NCBI GenBank assembly: GCA_030407005.1
Contig: JAUDYN010000001.1
Span: 1,612,001-1,676,000, forward strand
Length of the DNA: 64,000 nt
Reading direction: 5' to 3'
Source: Desarmillaria ectypa
Taxonomy: Eukaryota; Basidiomycota; Agaricomycetes; Agaricales; Physalacriaceae
Every line of letters begins with the position of its first letter. Positions within the stretch are counted from its first letter, which is position 1. Made by a program: the position numbers and the translations under genes. This document shows, piece after piece, positions 44,619-56,651 of this stretch. The notes under the pieces were generated by a model. The model was not told where the DNA came from. It did not search any database and saw nothing but the letters and a program-made list of their open reading frames with translations.

Positions 44619-47600
44619 ATGCCCGGTATCGATGTCGACCCTCTTGGACAAGCTGCTGGAGCAGAAAGGAATTTGGCACCAGCCGCTGTCGGGTTCCAGT
44701 TTCTCATCATGGCTGCCGCGTCGGTATAACTATCTTTTACTATTCCATTCAACCGCTGAAAAATACATAAGATTGCGACGCTCATCACGTTCAATGTTAT
44801 ACGGTCCAAGCATAAGGTGCGACTACTTTTACTACATCTCTTGAAGTAACTAATATCTATTTCAGCGTATCTATCAGCCGAAAGTCAAGTATCACGTTGG
44901 GGATAAACCACCCCCTCGCATATCGGACTCCTTCTTTGGCTGGATCTCACCGCTCATCCATACCAAGGAGCCCGAGCTTATAGAAGAGATCGGTCTCGAC
45001 GGTGTCACTTTTCTTCGATTCCTCAGTCTCCTGCGTACCCTCTTCAGCGGAGTCAGCATCTTAACATGCGGGGTGCTCATCCCAGTCAATGTGATTTATA
45101 ATCGCAGTGATAAGGTAGACTCTCGGCAGACGGATATACTCAGCATCCTCACCATTCGTGACGTGAAAGGCAACAGTCTCTACGCCGCCGTCGCTGTCAG
45201 CTATCTCATCACAGCGCTCGTCATCGTACTAGTGTACATTTATTGGCGCAACATGCTACGACTTCGCAAGGAGTGGTTCCGTTCTCCCGAGTATACGAAT
45301 TCCTTTTACGCGCGCACCCTGAGCATCACGCACGTTCCCAAAAAGCTACAGTCAGATGACGGAATAAATGCCATCCTTAATGCCGTCAAGATACCATACC
45401 CCGCAACCGCAGTGCACATCAGTCGACAAGTCGGGGTTCTCCCGGACTTGATCAAATATCACAACCAGACTGTGCAGGAATTAGAAGCGATTTTGGTCAA
45501 GTATCTCAAGGACGACAAGGTAGGAACGAAGCGACCAACTATACGACTTGGTGGGTGCTGTGGCCTCGGTGGAGTAAGAAAAGATGCGATAGAATTTTAT
45601 ACGTATGGTGTTTTTCTTTCCATGAGATTTCGCTGATTCGACTTCTAGCGCGAAACTCAAGCGCACAGAGGCCGCCGTAGATGCCTATCGTTCCGGCACC
45701 GATACCAAGAAACCGGAGAAGTACGGCTTCGCTTCCCTGGCCGCAGTCCCATATGCCCACATTGCTGCGAGGAAGTTGGCTGGTAAACATCCTAAAGGAA
45801 CAACCATAACTTTGGCCCCAAACCCTAAAGATATCGTGAGTTCAATGCATATTCCCCTCTAAGCCAGATTTAAGCTGTTGTTTTTATTAGATTTGGGAAA
45901 ACATGAATAGGACTGATTCTGCTTTAACACGAAGGAAGGTTATCGGGTTTTTGTGGATGGCGGTGATCTGTTTTCTCAGTCTGATTCCCGTTTTTTTTGT
46001 CTCTGCTTTGGCCAACTTGGATGCCGTGAGTGTCATAGTCTTCCTGTGGAACTCTCGTGTACTGATGCTTAGTTTGGATAGGTATCAGCAATAGGATATC
46101 TTCCTTTTTTACAGTCGTGGTCATTAAATTCGAAGATTTCTTTCGCCTTTGTATCTGGTGTTGTTCCTCCAGCGGTAGCCGGAATATTTTCGTTCTTCCT
46201 GCCAAAGATCATGCGGTGGCTGTCGCAATATATGGGCGGCCTTACGCATGCTCGACTCGACAGGGCTGTGGTTGCTCGCTACTTTGCATTCACCGTCATC
46301 AGCCAGTTGGTTATATTCACCTTGATTGGTGTCGCTTTCAGTAAGTGTCGCGAACTGTGAAAGGACATGGCTCAATCGTCTATCAGACTCGGTCTCCCAG
46401 ATTGTAGCTCTTATTGGGGATCACGCCAGCGCGAAAGAGATTTTCCAAAATTTGGACAGTACGTGGTTATGTCGAACAAGATTCTCCGCCGCTGAACGAT
46501 TCACAAAGGACTTCCCAACAAAATTAGTGAGACCTATATCAATCAATCGTCATACTGGCTTCAGTACTTTTTGTGCGTTCCCTCTTTCGCGAATTGATAT
46601 CGTTGACTTATATGTTCTACTCAGTCTCCGGTACTTCACTGTCCTGATATTTGACCTGGCTCAAGCCCTAAATTTCGTATGGATATCGTTCAAGACTCAG
46701 TAAGGCCATTCCCACTCTTTACAAACGAGTGCCTCATTTCCTTGGGCGTAGTGTCTTTGGTCGTACCCCTCGTGATATTCGGGAGTGGACCCAACCTCCT
46801 GAGTTCGAGTATGCATTGTACTAGTGAGTTTGAACTCCTATCAATTATCCAATGTTGACATCTATCTTTGATTATGTAGCGCTAACCTGGTCAGTATGTT
46901 TTCCTATTTCCTCTTGTACAATGGTTCTAACAATTCGTTAAATAGCTGTTCTTGGTATCTGTTGCCTTCCTGTTCGCCCCTCTTGCCCCACTTGTCCCGC
47001 TGGCCGCAGCCGTCGTCTTTTGGTTGAGCTCGTGGGTCCACAAATACCAGTTGATGTATGTTTATATCACAAAAGTGGAAACCGGAGGCGTACGTGTAAG
47101 CCCATGACTTGAGGTACCATGACTGACCCCTTCCATTTCCAGCGTCTTTGGAATGTAGTAATCAACCGACTTCTATTCAGCGTCGTAATGATGCAAGCCC
47201 TCCTTGTCTTAAGTTAGTCCCTGCCCCTACATTTTTACACCTATCCTGATTCGTATTGTTTAGCCATCGGCCTCCAATACAAGTTCAAATCGTTCCAGTG
47301 GTTATCCACGATTCCGCCAATCTTCATCATCATCGTGTTTAAGTGGTACTTGGTGTGCAAGTTCGACAACGCCTTCCGTTATTATGTGCCTACACAGGAA
47401 GAGCTGAGAAACACGAAAGTGCATTCTAGTCGAGGGGACGTCAAGGGACATCGATTGCAGCATCGATACGGTCATCCGGCGCTGACTGCAGAACTATTCA
47501 CGCCCATGTTGCATGCAAGAATGATGCCACTTTTGAAGGAAGTATACAAGGGGAAAGCTACCTTGGCTGACACGACTGCTAGGCTCAATGAATATGGCGG

Positions 47601-48200
47601 TCAAAATGTCCAAGCCCAAGTCTTTGAAGGCATCAAGATTTCTGCTGTAGCAAAGGTAAACCTCATTACACAATTTTGAAAGTTGCACGTTGAACACCCT
47701 CCCAGGAGGACTTGGAATACGATCCTGATCTTTACCAACGAACTCGTACCAATGCAGGGTGGGATGGCAGGTCTATGACTATGACCACTATGCTGAGCAC
47801 CAGCTACGGCCCGTCAATGCAGAGCTCATCATATAACCCGGCTGATTTGGTATCAACACTCGGTACGCCTCAGATGTCTGAGTACTCTTCAATTTCACCG
47901 TACGGGTCGTGGAGCCCCGAGTTTCCATTGTCCCTTACAGCAGGACCTTCATCTGACTGTTTCAGTCAGCGACCACAGCACGCACCGGTGTATTCCAATG
48001 CAACGTCGATTACACAGGTCATGGAACAGGCGAGAGTTGTTGATCCACACGCACTCCAGCCGACGAGCGGAGTCAACATGCCGTCACCCCATGGACAATG
48101 GGTTTCGTCACCTGATCTGTACAATCTGAGTGACCACCAAGCGTTGCCTTCCCATTCCCAGGCGACTTTCGATCCTCATAGTCTCCGATCCCAACGGTAG
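44619..48200 (+). CDS. CSC1/OSCA-like calcium-permeable stress-gated channel
   Basis: Plasma-membrane cation channel family (DUF221/RSN1_7TM; yeast CSC1, plant OSCA), opened by osmotic or mechanical stress. Start MPGIDVDPLGQAAGAERNLA, then a first hydrophobic helix (GFQFLIMAAAS). The N-terminal block follows (IEEIGLDGVTFLRFLSLLR, with helices at 45030-45090 and 45180-45240), then the cytosolic RRM-like domain (FYARTLSITHVPKKLQSDDG, 45310-45830). The multi-helix core runs from IWENMNRTDSALTRRKVIGF through GIFSFFLPKIMRWLSQYMGG to FVWISFKTRVFGRTPRDIRE and WVHKYQLMYVYI. A long cytosolic tail with Ser/Tyr/Pro-rich sequence ends at 48200. More than ten introns interrupt the membrane core. Estimated length is about 950 residues, usual for fungal members. 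Confidence 0.9.
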
Positions 48201-48310
48201 TAGCATTATACGATACATGTATCAGTAAATTTTCTGTCTTGTGAGCGTCTGTCCCTTTTAGTAGACAGTGTGTATGGAAAAATGACGTCAAATAGAAGTT
48301 GTTCACAACG

Positions 48311-49057
48311 ATGAACATTCTTGATGCCTTCGTGAAACATTCCAAGCCTCAGCCTGAGCCAGTCGCAACCTCGCAGGAGATTCGAGACCGGGGTTCCACT
48401 TTCGTAGCCAATATATTCAGGTGCACTACTGAAGAAGCGGCACGCTCATGCATCAAGCACCTTCGGCGCGTCACTCACGGCGCGAAGCCTGCTTCTCATG
48501 AGATTTCTGCATGGCGATGTATGGTACTCAAGAAGGATCATACTGGGCTCATCGGGCCTGACGACTTTGAAGTGAGGAGCGGTAGCGAGGATGACGGGGA
48601 AAAGTGGGCCGGAGAGAAGGTCCTTAAAGTCATGGTCAGCGAGGCTGTCATGGACGCTGTCGTCGTTGTCAGCCGCTGGTACGCGACGTTATCGCACTTT
48701 ATTTGCCTCGTCTGGCTTACTATATGTTGCGACAGGTATGGCGGCACCCTTCTGGGACCTGTGCGATTTACTCATATCGAGACTTGTGCTCTCGAAGTTT
48801 GTCGAGCCTTTAAACAAAATGAAGAGCTCGATGAATGCGTATCTACACTGTCCAGTCTGGATGACACTCTAGCCAAGCTCCGTGCGGAACTCGATTCGTT
48901 ATCGCCAGACTCAGATGCCAGCAAAGTAAAGGCGCCTGTATATCCTGTTTGGACGGTATCCGATTTGGCAAAGGCTAAAAGACTGGTCAAGGCGCGAGAA
49001 AATGCCATTAAATCCGTGACTATTTTTATTGAACAACGGCGGCAAGAAAATGCCTAA
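48311..49057 (+). CDS. IMPACT/YigZ (UPF0029) family protein without RWD domain
   Basis: Contains the UPF0029 fold found in mammalian IMPACT, yeast Yih1 and bacterial YigZ. Motifs are RGSTFVANIFRCTTEEAARS, ASHEISAWRC and, across the single intron, VVVSRWYGGTLLGPVRFTHI. Exons 48311-48678 and 48736-49057 total 690 bases, or 229 residues. IMPACT and Yih1 restrain the Gcn2 kinase by binding Gcn1 through an N-terminal RWD domain. Here the N-terminus before the UPF0029 block is only ~20 residues, so that domain is absent. The C-terminal third is helical and charged, and ends KSVTIFIEQRRQENA. It lies 110 bases downstream of the channel gene on the same strand. A role in Gcn2 control is therefore doubtful. 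Confidence 0.88.
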   Translation: MNILDAFVKHSKPQPEPVATSQEIRDRGSTFVANIFRCTTEEAARSCIKHLRRVTHGAKPASHEISAWRCMVLKKDHTGLIGPDDFEVRSGSEDDGEKWAGEKVLKVMVSEAVMDAVVVVSRWYATLSHFICLVWLTICCDRYGGTLLGPVRFTHIETCALEVCRAFKQNEELDECVSTLSSLDDTLAKLRAELDSLSPDSDASKVKAPVYPVWTVSDLAKAKRLVKARENAIKSVTIFIEQRRQENA

Positions 49058-50714
49058 AACTGGTGAATCCTTTTCGCTAAGTAAAGAAAGCCGTTTATCT
49101 GATTCTTATTGTCACAGGTGTTGCCTGTATATGGTTTCATCCAACGTAGAAGCAACGCTAGCACGAGGGTGACTCGGGAACCATGAGAAGCGTGCATCTC
49201 TGGAGTGTGGAATCGGAGCTTGCGTCAAAGAATGCGCTGTTCTGTTGGTAAGAGGCACGGCCTTTTCTATTACTGATTGAGCCTAACATCTCCACACTTC
49301 TCGGCGCTAGCAACGCCTCATTGATGCAATAAATGACATCGATATCGGCTACACCTTTTGTATGATCCGACGAGCAAATAGAGACCTTCATTCCGATAAT
49401 TTCATCCCAGCTATGAACATCGAGTGTATTTGTTCAGCATGGGTGGAATTTGCCCAAGAGAAGTTGCAATGGATAGTCTCGAAAGACGCGCCAAGATAGA
49501 CTTTACCACGTCACTGATCTACGCATGGAATGAATTGCAAGGTCAATTTTGTGAATGGGCGCCACGAAAGCGGTCGTTGGAACGCTCCACTTGTTAAATC
49601 GAAGGGTGACTGTTCGCGTACTCGTTTCGCGGCGACTTCGATAGCAAAAACCTTCCCAAAGTCTAATGTCACTCCGCTTCGAAGATGAAATACTGTGCAC
49701 AGGGAAGTGGTGTAATCGATAAGAACGCTAGGAGTGTTTCGGGGACTGTCACATCCGACAGACGAATACCGTAAACTTAGTCAACAGATGGCTGGTGAAC
49801 TCTGTCAAAAATTCCGATATAAGAACATTGTGTGAATATTCAAGGGGCCAAGTCATACTGACGCCGACTAGACAGTGAATTGGAACACATACTCCTGTCT
49901 TTTTAATTGAAGTGACATAGTATGATGATATTAAATACGGTTTTTTCAGTGATACTGAACGAAAGACAATTTCTTTTTGCCTATAAATACATAGAACATA
50001 TGCAAAGTTTCATTTTTTTACTTAAAAAAGTACTACAAATATTTTCATTTTCACTATTTTCTGCAAAATTTGCCAAACACAGTGAAAGCTCTAAATATTT
50101 ATACATTTATTTCTACAAAAATACTAACAATAAACTTTAGATATTTTCTATCTATTTGGGGGTAAAAATACTTAAATCCTAGTGCAGAGTGATCACCTAC
50201 ACATTCTACGAAATCGTTCAAATGCACACAGCATCACATTAATGATCCTAACATTAAAGGTTAAAGCGCACCAACGGACGCAGAAAGGAGGTCCCCGTTT
50301 GCTTGTCTGTCCTTCATTTCTGTGCCTGGGGTATACCCTGAATCCCGCATATCAAGTAACATTGTTGTGAACTTAAGGTCTAGCCAAAACGTTACTAGGT
50401 CCCAGGGCGCCTTTCTGCGATGACATAGCGGATATAGACTCACAGCTTCTATTCAGATTGCTGGCACACAGCATTAGTTGCTGATTGACCTCTCATTCTC
50501 CATATCTTTTCACCTCAGGCATCAAGGTGTGGTGCGGCCTCCCTGATGGACCACATTCGAGGTCATCTGCACGTTCCGAAGAGTAATAGAGTTGGCAGTT
50601 TGGTTCCACGATCCGTCTATAGCAACCATACATATTACTTCAACAAGCCCAACATTTCGCGTCGAGAACACGAGTCCGAAGATATAGAATTAAAAAGGAT
50701 GATTCCGATACAGT
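49058..50714. other. Spacer between convergent genes, with AT-rich block
   Basis: About 1.65 kb between the IMPACT-family and RER1 stop codons. Minus-strand open stretches near 49158-49700 have no recognisable domain. From about 49915 to 50170 the sequence is conspicuously AT-rich, roughly three quarters A+T by eye, with long T/A runs. Otherwise nothing is seen. Confidence 0.4.
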
Positions 50715-51617
50715 CTATTTTCCACTTCCATATCTTGCCTTACGGCCAATATCAAATGGAACGTATTTATACTTGATCATATGTCTGTAGGTGGATAGTT
50801 AGCATGGTGGTGGCAGAAGAGGAACAAGTGGCGGAACAACGCCGCAAAAATGTTGGGGGATTAAAGAGGTACTTACTGTATTTGCCGCCTCATTGTCAAA
50901 GCAAACAGCACGAAGAAGTAGACAACCAAAATAGGCCAGTAGACAGGTACATCAAAAACTTCCGAGGTTGTGGCTAGAAGTGCTAAAATCGTTGCCCGTG
51001 TAGCAGAAAGCCTACTGCAAGTTCAGCCTATGTAGATAACGTAACGGCATTAAAAATCGCACCAGAACTGCCATTCAGGTAGGCGTCTCACAAATGGTCT
51101 GAACTCATCATCACGCTGACTTGGAAGAGGGCTGGCGGATCCAGCGTCGCCACCCTCTATCTCGTCTGCGAGCAAGTCTTCTTGTAATGAAGGGTCAAAT
51201 TTTGGTTGAAGGAATGCAAGGAGGAGATTGAGGAGGTATATTGCGTGCGCATCTGACAGAAGACATGATGAGAGCCAACAGAATTCGCCAAGAGATGCTC
51301 ACTTACAGCATACTGTTCAATGCAGGACACCAATACTGTTGAATAAATCGTAATGGCAAACAGAGATAGCACGAACCAATATACCACTAAAGAAGGTCAT
51401 TAAATTGGCGAAAAAGAGTACCAAGTCAACTTACTCCCTGGGCGAACACTACTCTCAGCAAGAATACACAAAGTATCCCACCAGTTGCCAGCCAACGATT
51501 CAACATATGAGGTGTCCATCGGTCCAAGAGTTGCTGATACTGCCGTTGAATGCGGCCGTATGCTGCTGTGACATTTTGTATAGGATTACCGTCGCCGGAG
51601 TCGCTGTCGGACATCAT
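50715..51617 (-). CDS. RER1: RER1, ER-retention receptor
   Basis: Golgi membrane protein that returns ER membrane proteins, by recognising polar residues in their transmembrane helices. Sequence: [20 protein letters not shown], first helix [63 protein letters not shown], the later helices [20 protein letters not shown], and the C-terminal [19 protein letters not shown]. Six exons fit: 51435-51617, 51377-51386, 51307-51312, 51063-51252, 50877-51011 and 50715-50784. The total is 594 bases, or 197 residues, normal for RER1. Exons 2 and 3 are only 10 and 6 bases and supply the conserved W-Y-I-V-C-Y, without which the family's most conserved helix is broken. It is head-to-head with the TDA10-like gene. 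Confidence 0.95.
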
Positions 51618-51770
51618 CGTTGAAGGTCGTGGCCGTAAGAAGTGGTCTAAAATATTTGCTGTGCACGTCTTCGCCGTTGTCGGCTGCTTTGAGCGGAGAA
51701 TTTCGGAGTTTCCATTTGGGCCTCTGCATTCGGCCCGCCGGTCCGTGCATAACACGGTATCTCACTTCCC
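51618..51770. promoter_or_regulatory. 153-base divergent promoter, RER1 / TDA10-like
   Basis: Only 153 bases separate the two start codons, so the genes probably share a bidirectional core promoter. No TATA box is evident. Confidence 0.4.
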
Positions 51771-52859
51771 ATGTCGCAACCAGCTGCTGTGGAATTGATA
51801 TCAAAGCATATTCTGGCACGTATATCTGCTGGTAGTAAGAAGCCGAGTGCGTTGCCACCTTTCCTCTTCCTTGTTACATAATTGTCAAACACGCGTAGTT
51901 TTCGCTGCCATCCAAGGCCCTCAAGGATCGGGGAAATCATATCTTACTGGCCTAACGCAAAAGTTCCTTACTGATTCACCACAATTGCTTCGAGTTGCCG
52001 TACTATCAATAGATGATATCTATCTTTCTCATGATGGCCTTGTCTCCCTTGCCCTCCAACATCCCTCCAACCCTCTCTGGAAAGGAAGAGGACAGCCTGG
52101 CACCCACGACGTTGTTTTGGGTGTTCAAATACTACAGTCTCTGAAGGAAGGGCGTGAGGTAGTCGATATACCTAGGTTTGACAAGAGCCTGTTTAATGGC
52201 GAAGGCGATAGACTTCCTATGGATGGAAGCAATTCCGTGGATCCTCCAATAGACGTGGTTATCATGGAAGGATGGTGTATGGGGTTCTATCCTATCTCGC
52301 AAGCGAGACTAGCCGAGAAATGGGAGGGGATTTGGAAAGAACAGAAAATAGCATTGGCTCTGCAGGACAAACGACTGGGATCCAAGGATTGTTTGCAAGA
52401 TATCAATCTGGCCTTGAAGGCGTATATTGATTTATGGGCTTTCTTCGACATTTTCATCCAGGTAATTCGACTATTCACCCTTCCGGTTTCCCTCCTCTGA
52501 ATCTGTTTATCGTTAGATCCAACCAGCGCCGCCCACCCGCAGCCACTCACCATACTCGGTAATATACCAGTGGCGCCTTGAACAGGAACACTACATGAAG
52601 GCTAGCAACGGCGGTAAAGGGATGTCTGACGACGCCGTCAAATTGTGACGTTTTTTCCATTTCTTATGTTTTGAGCAGACGTACTGACCCACGAGATAGA
52701 TTCGTGGACCGATACATCCCCGGCTATGTTTTCTTTGGGCAGGGTGTCACCGAAGGGTTCGCCGACGCCGACGGACCTTGTTTACCGCCGTGGTTAGGGA
52801 ACGGACTTCGGATTATCGTCGATGAAAAGAGGCAGGTCACGGAAGTTCAGCAGTTCTGA
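51771..52859 (+). CDS. TDA10: TDA10 / glycerate-3-kinase-like P-loop kinase
   Basis: Small ATP-dependent kinase of the family containing yeast Tda10 and plant D-glycerate 3-kinase. Walker A is in FAAIQGPQGSGKSYLTGL. Downstream are SIDDIYLSHDGLVSLA, NPLWKGRGQPGTHD, IPRFDKSLFNGEGDR and VVIMEGWCMGFYPI, all typical of the family. Four exons join in frame: 51771-51831, 51899-52461, 52517-52644 and 52700-52859. They total 912 bases, or 303 residues. The start MSQPAAVELISKHILARISA was chosen because the first intron brings it in phase onto the P-loop exon. The C-terminal part (YIPGYVFFGQGVTEGF, PPWLGNGLRIIVDEKRQV) is the conserved family end. The in vivo substrate of fungal members is not established. 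Confidence 0.9.
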
Positions 52860-53366
52860 TACCAGTTTGATACCTCACCTGTGCGGGCTGTGATGCGCGC
52901 GGGAGGTCGCGATCATCAATATATTCATCAATGGAAAACTCGGTCAACGTGAGAGAATTCAGTTTTTATCCGTTTGTAACCGGTGTGCTAATTGACTCCA
53001 GTCGGAAAAGCGCTGCTTGTAGATTATGCGCAGCATTCAATACCTTCACGTACTCTACTGCGCCCGTTCGCCGCTAAACAGAAGGGCTGGTGATTTAACC
53101 CGATTTATGCCGATGGCGTCGCGCCCGTTCACGTATTTGGAGAGTTGTACAGGGGTTACTATATACTTGATTGATTTCGAATAAGTTCTTGCAAGATCGT
53201 CCTTCAACTCATGCTGAGTCCATGAGACTCAAAACTACCAATGCTAAAGATTCCGAATCAATTCCGTAAAATTTGAGGAAGGAGAGAAGGAGTCCCGATC
53301 GATGTGCGATATTATTTCAACAGCCTTGACTCTACGATTTCTTCTAATCACCTGCATACCACTAGA
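52860..53366. other. Spacer with no gene seen
   Basis: About 500 bases between two plus-strand genes; presumably the 3' region of the kinase gene and the promoter of the acetyltransferase. Confidence 0.4.
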
Positions 53367-54235
53367 ATGTCTGCGTACGGTGCTATTCAGAAAGCATACA
53401 CCGGCGACGGTCTCCCCTCTACCGTTTGGTACTCCTCCTCGAAGATCAAGTGCGCAACCATACATCATCTGACGCGTCAAACAGCGAAACCCCTCAGTGG
53501 CTTGATCGAATATCTTCATCAAATTTTCGCCAAAGAAACTGACGATGGGAGAACTTATCCACAGGAGGGACCCATCGATCTCACAGCTTTCGAGAGTTAT
53601 TTCTTTACCGCCGATGTATTCGTAGCCATTCTTGGAGCTCCAGAGCTCCCTGATGGATTCGATGAACCTAAGGAGTCATCTTTGGGAGTAGCAGAGACCA
53701 AAACCGGGAGATCTTGGGAAGACTGCGTCATTGGATACTATTATGTAGGCTCATCATGATGGATTTCCGAGTGACGTGCTGTTAACTTGTGCGGTTTATT
53801 TCTATAGGTAAAACCCAATTATCCAGGACGGTCATCTCATGTATGTTGACATGTATATCCGTACTTAGCGCTAGGGCTGTAACACCTCAAACAGATTTGC
53901 AACGCCGGGTTTGTGGTCCCGCCATCCCAGCGGGGACAGGGGGCCGGATCTATCCTTGCCAAGTCCTACGTCCATTACGCGCCGAAACTCGGGTATCAAG
54001 CTAGCGTCTTCAACCTCGTATATGTCAACAACACCGCGTCCATCAAGTGAGGTTTTCATTCTACTCTGCCATAATCCTTTACTTAACCTTCGGATATAGG
54101 CTCTGGGAAAGGTTAGGATTCACGAAAGCAGGACGGATTCCACGTGCCGGAAGATTGAAGAAAAAAGACGGAACTGGCGAGGAATACGTAGATGCATGGG
54201 TGTTTTACAAGAGCTTCAGGGATGCCGAGGCGTAG
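53367..54235 (+). CDS. GNAT-family N-acetyltransferase (MPR1-like)
   Basis: Acetyl-CoA-dependent acetyltransferase. Motif A is visible in HICNAGFVVPPSQRGQGAGS (Arg-Gly-Gln-Gly-Ala-Gly binds the CoA pyrophosphate), motif B in FNLVYVNNTASIKLWERLGF followed by TKAGRIPRAGRLK. This combination resembles fungal proteins related to yeast Mpr1, which acetylates toxic proline analogues, but the substrate here is unknown. Four exons fit: 53367-53744, 53808-53840, 53895-54046 and 54100-54235, giving 699 bases or 232 residues. The second exon is just 33 bases (VKPNYPGRSSH). The start MSAYGAIQKAYTGDGLPSTV is the first ATG in frame. Confidence 0.85.
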
Positions 54236-56651
54236 CGGCGAGATGATAGATTGATAAGACATCCTTCTGTGAATACGAAAGAGAATTTACCCGAGTACCC
54301 TTGAATGCGGCCGCGTGTTTGGAATATGCGGACATCCCGGGGCAGCTGAAGCGTGTCCGACTAGATCAGTCCAGTCTCATAGCCTAATATTGAAGGTACC
54401 TGCCATCAAGATCAGGGTAGAAGGAGAGCTGGCTCGAGAGCGCGAAGGCGCGGGGCAAAAATAGTCAAATAGCCGTTACGCTTGCGCTGGGGGATAGTCT
54501 GGAGAGTACGAGATAAATATCAGGGCATGGCAGGTGTATGATTGGTGACTCAAATTTGTGTCCATCCCAAATCAGGATTACCATAATGAATTCAATTGAC
54601 TGTGACATTCGGCGCTCGCGCTTGGTCGAGTTGGAAGAAGAAATGATAGTGTCTAAAGATTGTTGTCTAGACAGATATAAAGATGAAAAAAAGGTGCCTG
54701 TGGCTTCACATGCTGGATAGTTCCGTGAAATCTACAGCTTCGTCACAGCAGATCATCGTATTCGTTAATCCTACATCAGCCCACGATAGATACCCTCAAG
54801 TTGCGCCATGCTTTCGACACCGGATCTATGATATCCAATATTTCGAGCTTGAGCCAAGCCTCAGCCACCGGCCCGTCATAGCTATGATCAGGCGGGTGAT
54901 CGACCACGTTCGCGAAAGGTAAAAAAGGCCGGCTGCGAGTGAATGTGACATTTGTTGATGCGAGATTACAGCCATGAGCCAGTCTGCTATAGATAACGTC
55001 AACCTTTAGCCAGTAAGAGCTCGGAAATCCCCCTAGAAGTGAAGCAGGCTATCAGACAGAAGTTCCTGGGTCCTGAGCCTGAGAAGTCCGCAGACATGCG
55101 GTATGAGAAGGTGGCACAGAATTTCATGGATCCACCGGAGGCAGAAATTACCGCGTTGGGAATCCGGGTACTAGACCACTGTAGATGTCAGATGCACTTA
55201 AAAACCCAATTTTGGAGACCACGATACGGCACAATACTCAATGATGCAGAGCGGTAGGAGTACAGCTGTCAGATGCCTGAAACACAAAGTAAGGGCTGTG
55301 TCGTTATAAATGCTGAATGGGACTTGTTGATTGTGAGAATGCTGGGGTAGAGGTCAGCTGGGGCGTCGGGATGAAAGATAACGAGGTACATAAGATGGAG
55401 ATGTACACGATGATACCACGCTTGGATTTTTACAAACAGCATCGGACATGATGCGGTGTAGCGTACGATGACTCTAAGACTTTCGGGATAGCGGAGTAAG
55501 CATAACGGGGTGACCGGCGTAAATATTTTACGATCAGTATCTGCTGCGAGATTCTCCCCGAGCCCAAGAATGTCCGTTGGTAATCCTTGGAGTCGAACAC
55601 TGGACGCACACTGCCGGGGATCGCAAATGGATGCACATTCGGTGGAGACGGACCAATGAATGAAATAACTTTGATTGGACGCATGGGAAGCTGATGGAAC
55701 ATGACAACAGAACAGCAACAAGTAATGTGGGCCCACAATGTGAGAGACAGCAGAATGCAGGGCGACGGGAAGAGAGAAGATCTGTAGCGAAGCATGGTCT
55801 CTGCATGGCTGATTATTTTACGTGGAACAAAGGGGGCTGTTTCCTGCTGGAAAACAATCAAGATGAGAATGGGGGAAATCCCTGTGCTTGGGATATCTGT
55901 TGTTCGTTGGCTGTCGCAGTAGCAACAGCTATACAAAAGATCGCAGCCAGCATGAACACAGCCCGGCACCTCCGACGTCATAGGCTAGAATAACCGGTGA
56001 TCCAATTTGGGTAGGGATCTGATGAAATTATGTTTAAGATTAAAATATCAAATAGGACCAAGATCAGGCCGGATTTGGACACGTCACAGCACAGGTTCAG
56101 CTGTTCAATTTCAAACGCCTTCTTTACCCGAACGCCCATCTGTCCGTCTCTCCTTTGCTTATATATATATTGGTCCATCTTTCCATCGGCCCTCCGAGCC
56201 CTCGTTGCTGTCTCCCCCCCCTTGCACGTCGCCTATCATACCGCCTCCCTCCTACTAATTCTATTCGGCTTTGTGGGTGCTGGGTATCCCTATCTTCGAC
56301 ACTACTGACCTGTCATTCCTTGTGGTGAGTCCTGCTCCTGTTGCCTCGTTTTCAGGATTCTATATGGCAGTCAACCAGCAGTCTTCCTAAAGGGGTTACC
56401 CAAACATTCTGCTTGCGACTGTTTGTGCGAGAAAATTTTTTTCTGCCATGATGTTCTGATGAATTCTGATGGCACGAAGAAAGGTCCGCGATGTGTCACA
56501 ATCGGATGTGCCGCACTGGCAGGGATCAATCCCTTTTATATATCACCCGTGACAAGTACCTTTGCTGACTTACAGATTCTTACCTTTTAGTGGAATTGAT
56601 CTGAACTCCCTTTCCTAATCTCACCCGTTCTCGTGGCATCCTTCCAGTCAA
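54236..56651. other. 2.4-kb region without a recognisable gene
   Basis: Between the acetyltransferase and cyclin genes. Open stretches up to 183 codons exist on the minus strand (55430-55981) and short ones on the plus strand (for example 55039-55257), but none carries a known domain or a believable exon chain. A TATATATAT run lies near 56161-56170, followed by pyrimidine-rich sequence typical of a fungal promoter and long 5' leader, probably that of the cyclin gene. Confidence 0.35.

Noticed and set aside
49158..49700. Minus-strand frames that might be a decayed enzyme gene
   Set aside because: Frames are interrupted and no conserved motif could be named, so a pseudogene call is not supportable.
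2697..54235. A biosynthetic or defence gene cluster containing PAL, nitrilase, oxidase and acetyltransferase
   Set aside because: The genes are tens of kilobases apart, interspersed with housekeeping genes, and no core synthase or shared regulator is present.
55430..55981. 183-codon open frame on the minus strand
   Set aside because: No recognisable domain, unusual Cys/Pro/Ser composition, overlaps other open frames and lacks supporting splice structure; likely chance.
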